Positions 24,961 through 36,310 of a stretch of 64,000 bases of DNA are shown here, piece by piece (the first letter of the stretch is position 1; every line of letters begins with the position of its first letter). The stretch comes from Diprion similis (Eukaryota; Arthropoda; Insecta; Hymenoptera; Diprionidae). Both the position numbers and the translations under genes were made by a program. Under the pieces are notes generated by a model. It made no database searches and was not told the DNA's origin. It saw nothing but the letters and a program-made list of their open reading frames with translations. The stretch covers positions 11,222,001 to 11,286,000 of the forward strand of contig NC_060112.1 in the NCBI RefSeq assembly GCF_021155765.1. Direction: 5' to 3'.

Positions 24961-27079
24961 CATATAACTGTTCTCAAAATTACTTTGCCGCCTAACTTCG
25001 TCCCTTCTATTTTTTCATCCCTCTTTATTTCTACCATCATCCAACATGATTAAGGGCATAAGGACTTTCTCTTCTTCTTCTACATATTGCTACAAGATTA
25101 TATAACTTTTCTGTCTACAATTGAAAATTTTTGAGCTATTTGGAGAATGTCGAAAGTATTCAGACGGAAAATGAATATCTCTGTATTATACCGGGTCTGT
25201 TATGTATCTTAGTAGTGGTTGATGAGTCAAATGAATAAATGAACATCGAATATTTGGAGTGTAGTAAAAATAGGCTGAGCCATGTTTTTGCCCCTGTAAC
25301 GAACATCGGAGAATAATGATAATAACGAAAATATTGATCATTGTTCGATTCTCTTGACATGTTAATGAAGAACTGAATATGTGGAGCAACTGTCATCGAT
25401 CGTATAGACTGCAGCCGTTTTGTTGAAACCGACATTTACCTCATACCCTGCACGTCAGTCCCGCCATGACTATGTGCTTTTGTACTACGCGTGACATTAT
25501 TAATTCTATCGTCGTTTTGATTCGCTCTGTAGATTTTCAAACGGCGCCAAGTGACTCGACGAGAATATTATAAGGTGCTGACATTTTTACCAGCTATGAA
25601 GACTGAGGACACTGATCTAAATTTTTTATAACTGAGAAATTTTCATCTCCATAATTTGACCCTGTTAGTTCATTTTTTTAAAACTCTCATCACTTGCTCG
25701 TTGAAGTGACATTCGCAATGGAAGACCCAGTGTTTGTTAGAATTACCAAACGATCTTCTGAAACAAATTTTGGTCCAACTTATGCATCCGTTCAAAATAA
25801 CTGATGGTATTGTAATATCGGAAAAGTTTTTAATAATTAATTGGATTGTTAATCTAAATCGAATTGGACAACTATTTTCTCAGTATTAGGGTGAAAATTG
25901 TAAATGTTTTTCGGTGAGGGAACCTCACTAGACAATACTAAAAGAAATTGATTGCAATCTGAATGTGGCGGTACATTTATTATTATGAGAAGGAAAAGAT
26001 TCCGTCTCACCGATTGATGTTTCAGCTATCTAGGATACCTTTTCTTCCTTGTTTTGTTACCTTGAGTATTTCTCTTCCATGTCAAAAAAAGTATCACAAT
26101 GTGTCTTGGGAGATCGAGAACTGAGTTTTAGCTATATGAAATGATATGAGGTTGTGAAAAAGTGTTAAGAATATCTAAAAATATGTACCTGTATATATAC
26201 AGTTAAATTAATGACCTTTAAAAAACGAAACCGACGAGTAAAAATTCACATGGGAGATCGGAGTTCATGATCAAAATGAAATTGAGTTACTTTTCTGTTC
26301 TGAAAGCTACCTACAATGAGATAAGGTGTCATCCTTTTTATAATCTAAAATTAAAAACTTGTTCCGAATTAATCTTAAGATCGGAGACGTCAGGAATTTT
26401 AATTATAATATCTTAAAATAGTGCGAGTACATTTCAAGTTTGGCAAATATATCTTATGGTGGTTTTTCCGTGAATCTTACTGTTCTCGATACAGTGAAAA
26501 TATCAAATTCCCGTGACCTGATTTTCGTCTCAAGTGTTTGTGCGACTCATTATTACAAAAGTTTTATACTGTGAGAATTCCTTTCTCTCTTCTCTCTATG
26601 AATGGAAAATTAACAATGTAATATGTAAATGCTCTGCGAACAGACACGCATGTGAAACGAACGACGAAAGGATGATCACTCACCTATGCATTAGTTTTAT
26701 ACCATGCGAATGTTGGTTCCGTGTATTTTGAGCGCAATATAGAAAAAGCAGTCGCGTATAAGAAGTCGCGACCGTAACTGCGCATCTGTTGATCACCAGG
26801 CCGTTCCGATACACGTTCGTACAATATGCACGCTAACAATTGGTCCATCGACTTGTTCCCAGTTTGAATGAAAACGAGTGAAAATTTCATACGTTGAAGA
26901 AAGCAAGAAAAGCTCATTCAAACAAAATGACAAATGGCAAAACTTTCCATGAGCTATAACTGTAGCGAGAATTACAAGCAGAGTTTCCAAAATTCCCCAA
27001 AATTTCGAAACGGAAAAGCTCCTGGTCACTCTCCTCCCTTAAATTTGGCATCGCGTTGCACCGAATCGACCAGTTCGAA

Positions 27080-27460
27080 ATTCGCGAATCGGTTTTTTTT
27101 TTTTCTGCCCCGGTCACGGGGTGCAGAAAAAGTTGTCCGATGTCGACGTCCGAGGGTTCGGGCTGGGCTCGCGATAGTCACTGTTCTACGCGAATCTCGT
27201 GACGACGGCGGAAAGCTGAGGAAAGGGAAACGAGGCTTGCCTGCTCCGACGGCGTGGCGCGCGCAGAACGCGCACCGATCACACGGGGCTGGAACGTCAT
27301 GGAACGTGGTGGAAAATGGCGCCCGTTGACGTCCTCGTGACGTCCGACGCTACGGGGTGCGCACCCCCGCCCTCCGTCAGCTTAGGCGAGTCAAGCACGA
27401 CGTCTCGGTGCTTCGTGCTTCGCCTGCCTCGTCGAGATAACGAGGCCTCAGGTGCCGATC
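27080..27460. promoter_or_regulatory. CpG-rich promoter-like island with clustered CRE-type sites
   Basis: A sharply bounded CpG-rich block. CRE half-sites occur as ACGTCA at 27294-27299 and as TGACGTC at 27327-27333 and 27338-27344; the last two starts are 11 bp apart, about one helical turn. An AAAATGGCGCC sequence at about 27313-27323 resembles a YY1/PHO-type site. No TATA box is evident and I cannot tell the direction of transcription. It could be the distal promoter of the minus-strand gene at 3-7.6 kb, of the plus-strand genes at 32-42 kb, or of a non-coding RNA. Confidence 0.35.
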
Positions 27461-30400
27461 GACTAGATCACAGACATTATTGAGGGTCGCATTGGGCGAG
27501 GGATTGGTCGGAATTGTACCAGTTTGTGAGAAGAACAGAGAGTATTCGAAAATTTTTGAAAAGCAATGGAAGAGATTTGACCCCGGGTGCGTTTTTGATT
27601 TTCATCACCTTAAGTGATGTGAGAGAAGTATTGCTTTCGACCGAAAAACACTTCTTCTAATTTTAACGAAATTTTACGTTTTCCAATTTCTAGAATCCAA
27701 AAAACAGGTTTTTAGAAAAATGCCGGTCTGGATTTCGGTCTGTCGGTCTCTGTTATGTATTTCTATTTTTTAGGAATTATCATCAACGGATACCTACTAA
27801 AACAATTGAGGTAGAAAATTTTTGTCTCTCTATTTCTAGTTAGGGAGCTTTGAGTTTGAGAGACAAGAGTGCAGTTGGTGCAGAATCACTTATCGAGTAA
27901 CTTACTGACTACGCTCTCCTCGTTGTCTGAAAATTGGGTCAAGAGTTCTGAGCCTGAGCCCCCGATCAAAGCTGCAAACGAGTGGGACTCTACGTGGCAC
28001 TCGAAACTCTCAAGTATAATACGACTGTTCGACGTTGAAGAAGCGATACGTGCATGCGTCCGAACGGTGATCAAATTAGCTCTTGACTCCTGTCCAGAGA
28101 ACGAATTAGAATATAATTTATAATTGATACTTACAAAGTACAGTGAAACGCACGGTCAGTGGAAGGGAATGAAAACTGCAGAGACATCACACACGTCATA
28201 TGAAACAGTGCATCCCATTAATTTATAAGAACGTTTTGTATGTTATTGAACCGATCGAAAAGCCTTCCGAAAAGTAGTCGCTATCAAAAGTCCGTGCATC
28301 TAGAAAATTAGTAGCAGGCAGAATTGATCATTAACATTATTTCTAAACATATTTCAGTCCTTGTTGCCCGCATTGTTGGAAATTGCAATTCCCGCTATTT
28401 CGATATCGTAAAGCAAACCGTCTGAAATCCGGTTAGCATAATATAATGGAATGACTTCGTCAGCGAGCTGCGATTTCCCGCTCGTTCCTTGACGTCTGTT
28501 TGACCAAATTGGATCAATCTCCCCCAGGGAACTTTCCCGGAAGGTTTTAATAGCTCCTCCAATTTACCAAATTTCGGAAGAGTCGTTGAGCTGAAACAGG
28601 AATGAACGAATTCGGACTGTCGCAAACTTAGGGCGAAAAAGTAAGGAAAAAGGAAATTGGAATGGATATCTTTTCAGAACCAAGTCCAGTTTACATAGGG
28701 CTGATATTATCCCATAAATAGATAATCAGAAGCTTTATTAGTAATTCTTTCACGAACTACGTGGGTGACTCGTCGAATCCAATGCTTCATAATGAAATAT
28801 AAAATACTAGCGTGGGCCGTACCAATACAAAGGTTCGAAATACCATTGAGCACGTTGTATGAATACCTAAGAATACTGCAGTGAAATGCCACGGGCTATA
28901 AATAAGCTCGTCGAGCACCCCTGCGAACGTAAATTTCCTCAACACCATTTTCTCAGGAATTTCCAGTCAATGGAACATCCCGTACAACCCACCATCCAGC
29001 AGATTTCATCGCATTTGGTATTCTTATGCTCTGTCCGTTCGCACATGTACATCTAGGTAAATAAACTCGATAAGCAGCGTGTCCTGCACCCGCAGGCGTA
29101 GACAATCATGTATAGATGACGGTAGGCGCCGGATGCAGGATCAGGAGTGCTGGACACTCGAGTGGTGAGCACGGGAGGATTTGTGGTTATTCTTAGGGGT
29201 GACACGAAAGCAAGCTGTTACTGCCCGTTTAGATCTTATCGATTGATGGCGGCCGGTGTAGGCAAGCCTCGGCCTTTCTGTTGCGTCATGGGCTGAACCT
29301 TGTCCGTTTAGTCCTTACACATACTACACATGCCAGTTTATTGTTAGATAATGTTTTATAGGTGGGCACGAGGCACCGTAGCTAACTGTAAGTTCGTGAC
29401 GTAGTTTGGCAATCAGGGTCTACCAGACACGCGAAACGTGAAGTCATCGAATGTTGTAGTCAGTTTCGTGGCACGCATATACATAAGCGTCCCATTTTAG
29501 AAGGCTCAACCCAATCACCGTCTCTACTCGACGCTCGAAATTAGAAGAGGTACGAGATTCGGTCGATCGTGCCTACTTTCTCAATATCACTCAGCCGCAG
29601 TTGCGGACTGCGTTTGAGCACATAACGTAAACTACAGACACGCAAGGGCGATTCAAGGATCACCCGGATTCAACGGTCTGTGTCAGAGCATCATTTCGAT
29701 CAGCCAAATACAGGCTATTTCCTTCAGAAGTATGGGGGTAACGCTTCGTGAACCGTAAATTTGCTCCCCTACTTCAGAAGCACATTATTTTTGGTCATGT
29801 AGTTCGTCAGAAAGATAGCTTTCTTTGTCTTGTGTCACGGAAATGCAGTTCATATGCTTGTGTGGCTTTATTTCAGTTTTAATCACCCCTGAGTTACGTA
29901 AATGAACTCGATGATGAAGAGCTAGTGCGTTTTTCCAAGATTCATTTGGTTTGTCAATTTATAAACACGAACTATAAATAATCTTTATAAATTTAATTAC
30001 CTAAGTACATATTCAGTCCCTTTCACTATGAAGCGATTGTCACTGATTCTAGACGGTGGTATCGCATTTGGAAATTATATCTCTCGTGTCGATTTCAAAG
30101 TCCCGTGTCACCTCGGAGACACTCCTGTCTTTTAGAATTCAAGAGGGGGTTCGAAAAATTGCTTATCGCACTTGGCCAAGTATGCAACACCGGAAGAGTC
30201 TGCGAGTACAGCGAACGGTGCAGAATTCAAAATAAATTTGCATAATATGTTGAGATAGAGATTGAAGTGGACGGCTAGGCCTTGCAGGCAGATGCCTGCG
30301 AGCAGCCAAAGGAGCGTCTCGAGAAACGCTTCCGTTCCAGGGTCTTCCGTCGACCCCTCGAGGGAGCGGAGAGCTTATCAATGGGAGGAAGAGAGGAGGG

Positions 30401-32357
30401 TATTTATCGGAGGTTCAGATGCACAGACCCCTCAGTCGGCCTCTGACTCACCGCGGGCTTGGCGCCTGATTCTGGCATATGGACCCGGGAGTGAATGCAC
30501 CTACACAAGCCAGTAAAACATACACAATGCCCGCACAGAGTAGAGAGGGAGAGAGAGAATGCTGCAGAGACTGCAACCCCGCAGCTTTTTAGCCTGGCAC
30601 CCTGTAGGAACCAGTGAGTCATCCAGCCTCCCACCCCCTGCAAGAAGAGATTCACCCCATAAGGATCGCGGGCTTACATTAGCCCTCTGAAACCCGGCGA
30701 GCTGCATGTGTACAGTGTTCCGTTATAGTTTATTATATTCCGAGACATACATACAGCGTCGCCACCATGTCGCACAGTTTCGTCCAATTTGCAACCCCCG
30801 AGCGAAGATCCTAATCTGCGAGTCCCGCGTGTACGCTATTGCTTCGGTGATGCAGGCTGAAAAGGTGTCAGAGATATGTCGCTTATCAGGTTACACATCG
30901 CTTGTTTGCGAACTACTTTTGGCTACCAGAAATGACGACTATTTTCCCATGCCTCGTATACACGTAAATCCATCGGGGAAGCCCTGCCGCTGCTCTACTA
31001 CTGTAATACACACGTTAAGATCCAAATCGACACGGTCATTGATACACCGAGTCACCCTCCGTATTCTATTACACTCGTTTTAACCCGTCGATATGAAGTA
31101 TGCTGCAGGGATGCTTCCAATGCACGTTCCAATGCACGTGTGCTTGTTGCCAATTGACTGGAACTTGGAAAGTGATAGGGTAGATACCTATTCACAATCA
31201 GAGTACCTGCACATCTTCAATTCTATCATGCTAGTGTAAGGTTATACGGATGTTTCTTGTTGTTGCATGTGTTGCAAATAATTGGTCACTGTTGTCGACT
31301 CGAGTGTGGGACGGGTACTCATCATCGTTTAGCAATCGACTGCTGAGTGGCCCGTTCTAGTCGTCGAGCAATCAGGTACTATTCATATATACGACCGGTG
31401 AGTGTAGACGTGACGATCAGTCCACTTCGCAAGAACTTCGCACGTCAACCTGTTTGAAAAATTTCATTTCGGTAACAATAACGTCAGCTTTATTTTGCAC
31501 TCTATTATTTGCTCAGCTGTCGTCCGATTCGGGGCATGATTCATCAGGTAAATGACCTCGCCTATAGTTAAAGCTATATGCTGACAAATTCAAGTTGAAC
31601 GAAAATAATAATCATAGGAACGATATTTTTTTAATGTTGACGTTTCGCCTAGAGTGGGCGAAAATATAATCGATCATACCTACCATACCTTTGCACTGTC
31701 GTCATGAGTTGCAAAACCTGACACCGAATGGATTTATTTCATCCATGCGATTAACCAGCGCAACCTGTGAAATATTCAGACCCTTCTGACACTCGCTCTC
31801 ACCCCAAATGATTTTCATCCTTATTAACTTCTCTGCACCAGCTGCGGATAGAGTAATTATGAGTAATGGCTACAGCAATTAGATATCCTCATCGAATCAT
31901 TATCGCAGAAATTCGGTACTCAAAACGTGGTGAAAAGAACGGAGAGCAGACCTTGAAGAACTTTTAGCGTTTCTTCTTTCTGCTGGCGTGATGGGAAGGC
32001 GCTTTTGTTTACTTTCCAATAAATGCACTGAGCTGCAATTCCTCCATAGCTGCAATCAATACTATACTACCCTCGTTTGTTCGTATAACTTCGTTTATTT
32101 TCTTGCTCGTCCGTTTTAACCTGCAGCGTCATCATCCGCGACACGAATTTACTAACCACACCAAACGTCGAAAACATGAAATTACCGTAATAAAATCCCA
32201 GCCTCGTTTCCACATCTGGAATAAGTAATACCGGATCAATTTTGAATCTCGCACCACCAAGTGCTCAACTCAAGTACATAAACACTACGCTCAATCCCTC
32301 CTAAAACATATGTAGAAACTTCAGCGATCCATTGATCCATCCCCACTGCAACAATTG

Positions 32358-33158
32358 ATGATCCAAAAACCGTGTCGAAAGATTGTTCCGAAGGTAAAAA
32401 TGGGCGTGAAGATGACGGGGAAAGTAACAGCCCGATCGTACGTGAAGCGGGACCCTCATTTCAGCTTCTCGGGTCCGATAATCCTTGGCAAGACGAGTCA
32501 GCGACTCGGTGAGTCCTCGTGTTCGTCTTCTCAAATCCGCCAAAGTCACTGTCGACTTCCTCCGAGAAGACAGCCTCGTCTCGAATACTCCCTCTTCTCG
32601 TACCTGAGGCGGTGGATCGCTGAAATCTGGTACAGTATCGTCAAGCGAGTGAAGGGCATATTCTTGGCCCGGTCAGATGACAAAAAGAGATCCTCGAAGA
32701 TGGACTCTGAGGTGGAAAACACATTCCGGTATTCTCCCCGTTGGGACCGCAGACATTTAGGACTCGGGGACCACGCGGATCGGAAGTGGGGCCAGTGCTT
32801 CTCGGATGAGAGTTTTATGTCCTTCAACGAGGCGTGCAGCGCCACCTTGAATGGAAAGGAGGCTAGTTTCGATTACGCCTGCGTTTCGTCCGCTGCTGAC
32901 GATCATTTCGAGCTTCGAGGTCCTTCGGAGGACGACATTTCCGCTTCTAGGATGGACAGTAGCCAATTGGAAGGTCCGGAAGACTACACGCTAGGGGAAT
33001 GGGTACAGACTGATTCTGCTGGAGACGTTTGGTGCTCACAGTCTGAACTCAACACTGCGATACCTGAACTGAAACCCATTACAAGAGCGAAACGCCCTTG
33101 TTCACGTATTCCTCGATTGTGCACTCAGTCTAAAAAGATTGCCATCAAACGCTGTTGA
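32358..33158 (+). CDS. unknown 266-aa protein, compact relative of the 2033-aa neighbour
   Basis: A single-exon frame from an ATG at 32358 to TGA; an in-frame TAG lies a short distance upstream, so the frame is closed at its 5' side. The protein has no signal peptide. Residues 78-104 form a Trp-, Ile- and Arg-rich amphipathic segment with RRW at 84-86 and IW at 90-91. The middle (115-235) is acidic and Ser-rich with scattered Trp residues, and the C-terminus (240-266) is basic and Cys-containing. Five short motifs recur in the same order in the 2033-aa protein encoded 3.15 kb downstream on the same strand: RRWxxxIW (84-91), ExENTF (118-123), FNxA...KExSFD (156-172), WVQ...W (215-225) and IPR...SK..IK (251-264). 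I recognise no family. Translation could begin at a later Met (residue 115), but that would lose the RRW block. A GT dinucleotide after codon 12 means an upstream intron cannot be excluded. Confidence 0.6.
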   Translation: MIQKPCRKIVPKVKMGVKMTGKVTARSYVKRDPHFSFSGPIILGKTSQRLGESSCSSSQIRQSHCRLPPRRQPRLEYSLFSYLRRWIAEIWYSIVKRVKGIFLARSDDKKRSSKMDSEVENTFRYSPRWDRRHLGLGDHADRKWGQCFSDESFMSFNEACSATLNGKEASFDYACVSSAADDHFELRGPSEDDISASRMDSSQLEGPEDYTLGEWVQTDSAGDVWCSQSELNTAIPELKPITRAKRPCSRIPRLCTQSKKIAIKRC

Positions 33159-36100
33159 CCATCTGTATTATGGACACTGCGTTACACGAATAATACTTAC
33201 CTTGGACTTTGCCTTTATCGTACTTTCCTTGTTTTGCCTCTTCTTAAGTTGCAAGTATATGGACGATTTTTAACTAAGATAGAAGAGTTCAAAGGAAATT
33301 TTTTAATAAGGTAATTGTTTATTTCAGTCTCGACTTTTACTGGCTGGGGAAAAAATCGTATTTATATTTAGATACAGTTTTTGTAGTACTTTCCAGATTC
33401 TTTGGATAAAAAATATGTCCAAAGTGAAAAAGTCTGCTTTTTCCCTAAAATTCCATCAAACTTAAAACAAATGATTCAAAATTTACGAAAATTAAAACAG
33501 AAAGAAGTACGTTTTTCAGGGTGGTATAAAAAAGTATGTGTAAATTCTCTGAAAATCTCTGATGTAATGAATATAGTGAATCCCGTAAAGTTATGTCTTT
33601 TTTTGGTATCACCTCAAGGGAAATATAATATATATTAGTAAATAACAGTACTTGAATTTTTTATTTCAAATTTATGTCCAAAGTCTTGTCTATACAAACC
33701 GTAAGTTTGATTTGAATTCTTTTAGAAGTACTGTTTAAATTTGTTGAAAATACACATTCATGACGATAACGGCTGGTTATTTTTTTATCGGTTATCGAAA
33801 ATGTTTAATAGAATTAAATATTCCAAATCAACGAAACGTATCATATTTGATGAATTTTGACGTTAAATTTTTAATTCCCGCAGCTAATTACCAAAGGTAA
33901 AGATAATATAATTCAAAATTTCAAATTGAGAGGTAAATTGCTTATTGTAATCTGCAGTATTTCATCGATTCTAATTATCGATTTGATATCTTCTGGAACA
34001 AGGTTTTTCGCAAAGATTTGGTCAGTGTCACATTATCCGACCTACCTTAGACCAGCGCTTTGTTTATTTTTGATATGGATTTAATTAATTCTCAAGTATA
34101 AATTGTTCTTTTTGTTTCGTCCCAATGTTATCAATAAATGTCGAGTGATAAGATTGAGTCGAAGATGCTCAAGTGGAGATTGAATTACGATATTATTCTC
34201 AAAGTACCTAACTGGTCAGATATATAATTCTGGCCGAATATTCCTTACTTGGACTTAATTTTTTTCATGTTGTATTTGTGCCTCTACGCCGGAACTAGAT
34301 TATACTGTTGGCGCCTACGACTATGCGAACGGAATCTAAGCGTGCGTGTAACGTGATCTAGTTCCCCGGTAAGAAAACTGGCACGTTTCTTGTCTACAGA
34401 AGCATAAAATTGTTGCTATTCAGGTTACGCCTTATTACGCACTGCAGGAAATAAAATATTCCAATTACGCTTTGAAACACCCGCGTGTACATCGGTATTA
34501 TAAAGTTGTGATAATAATTCTAGGCTTAAAATTTCTAAAGATATTAGATAAAGACCATAGATAGTTGAAAGTATGTATTTACATTTCTTCCATATTTTAT
34601 TATGGGGTTCAGTTATGGCTGTAATGTAACACGCGCTTTGTATAACAACATATTCTGGTATACTATATTTATATTTCAAGTATATGACTCGAGCTGCCAT
34701 CTAGGAAAGCGACCATAAGCTTATTGCAGGAATCCATAAATGTGTTCGTCTGAGCTTCAAGTCCCGCACCATCGGTAACAAAGTATGTTCAAAGCATCAC
34801 TCGGATGCTTGTAAATTGATTTTTCAAAATATACAATTTAGAACCAAAAAACTTTTCTACCCTAAATGCTTATCTACATCCGTATTTCAATGGTAAAGCG
34901 TTTTTTGCTCAAGTTTCTCTCCTAAAACATGATTCACATTTTAAAACTTCGAGTGTTTTTTTAGTTATACTTTTTTTACACAAAAACGATCGTCGCGCTA
35001 CCTGAAGGAGTAGCGAGAAAATTTTTCAAAAAAATTAGGCTTCTTTTCAAGTGGAATCGATGCGAAAAAAAAATTTATGCAAGGATCTGATGACATGAGG
35101 CAAATGACTCCTCGATTTCACTTGGAATGCCCCATATACAGTCAATATTTTCATGGCTTCGAATCGTTCGTGATATAATTATATCTGGTGTGGGTAATAA
35201 AGTTGTGGTACGGTGCGATGGAAATAATCTGAGTTTATGTATCCACGTTATGGTGATCGTTACTGCAGCAGCAAGATGCATCGAACAAGATTAGAAGCCA
35301 TGTGTTACATCGCGTAAATATGATTGCGCATAAATCCTCCTCCGTCATAATTTCGCTTCTGATGTTGAGGATAGTAATTTTTGGCCATGAATCCGCCGGA
35401 ACAGATGGCCCGAAATTTGGTATAAATACTAAGAAGACCGGCACCGAGTCACACATAAAATACTATAAACGCGCTTGATTCTCCAGGTCAGTGACAGGAA
35501 GTACTTTTCTGAGTTTGCTGACGTTGTTGGGTCGAATTATAGTGAAACAAAACTAGTTTATATCATGGCTGTTGTTTACACCCAGTTAACAGTTCATTAG
35601 ACGCTTCTACGCCGTATCTTACACGTTGTGAAAGTCGCAGACTCAGGGCAGCAAACAAATGGGTCACGTAATACTTTTTACTTCCTCTATCGGACTCTCA
35701 ATTCTCTGTAATAGTACTTCATAGACTTCGGAGTAGCATCAGAGCTCTTCAACTTTTTGTTACATTGACTTAAACATAAGCATAACTCAAGTTTTATTTC
35801 AAAACTCTGTTGGATTGCGATAATTCGTTTCCCGTTTAAAAGATTCATGGAAATAATTTAAATAAGGGTCCAATCCTAGTTTGATTAAAAGTCGAAAGAC
35901 CGTGACGCGGAATCGACCGATGAATCGACTGTGGAAAGTTGACGTTCAGATAACTTCGCACCTTTGAATGACATACAAATTCATAAGCATGACGTGAAAT
36001 TATTTTGCGATCTATTTTCTCTTAACCTCCTAAAATTTTTATAGAAAAATGTACATTTATACGATCCTATTTTGATAAGTGGATAAACAGTAAGTCACGA

Positions 36101-36310
36101 TCAGCCGCGTATCACTCATGTAAGCCCGTCAATTTGATCTCAAAGTAACCGAAGCAAATTGCATCTCTCACCGAACCGTGGGTAATGAGAAATGCCAAAA
36201 ATAATATTAGCAAATGGCAAGCCAGAACATTCTGACGCATTTGAGTAGACTCGAGAAGCAGAAACGAAGAAGAAAGAAAAAAGTCAGCATAGCCTAAGCG
36301 TAAATTAGGA
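33159..36310. other. AT-rich spacer between the two unknown paralogue-like genes
   Basis: 3.15 kb with no supported gene. It presumably holds the 3' UTR of the upstream gene and the promoter of the downstream one. I find no clear TATA box or decisive initiator near 36311. The nearest clean AATAAA I see after 33158 is about 1 kb away (near 34133), so the 3' end of the first transcript is uncertain. Confidence 0.4.

Larger units (their letters stand above)
23117..32357. other. non-coding interval with two GC-rich islands
   Basis: No gene is supported here. Two GC-richer islands, near 24240-24960 and 27080-27460, are annotated separately. A third at about 30260-30700 contains a GA-rich microsatellite (about 30542-30558) and several competing short frames, none convincing. 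The frame at 27869-28123 (84 aa, plus) and its minus-strand counterpart are equally protein-like, so neither is called. A GATGGCGGC motif (PHO/YY1-like core) occurs at 29245-29253. Confidence 0.4.

Noticed and set aside
30706..31083. 125-aa plus-strand frame
   Set aside because: No family resemblance or splice context; probably a chance opening in GC-richer DNA.
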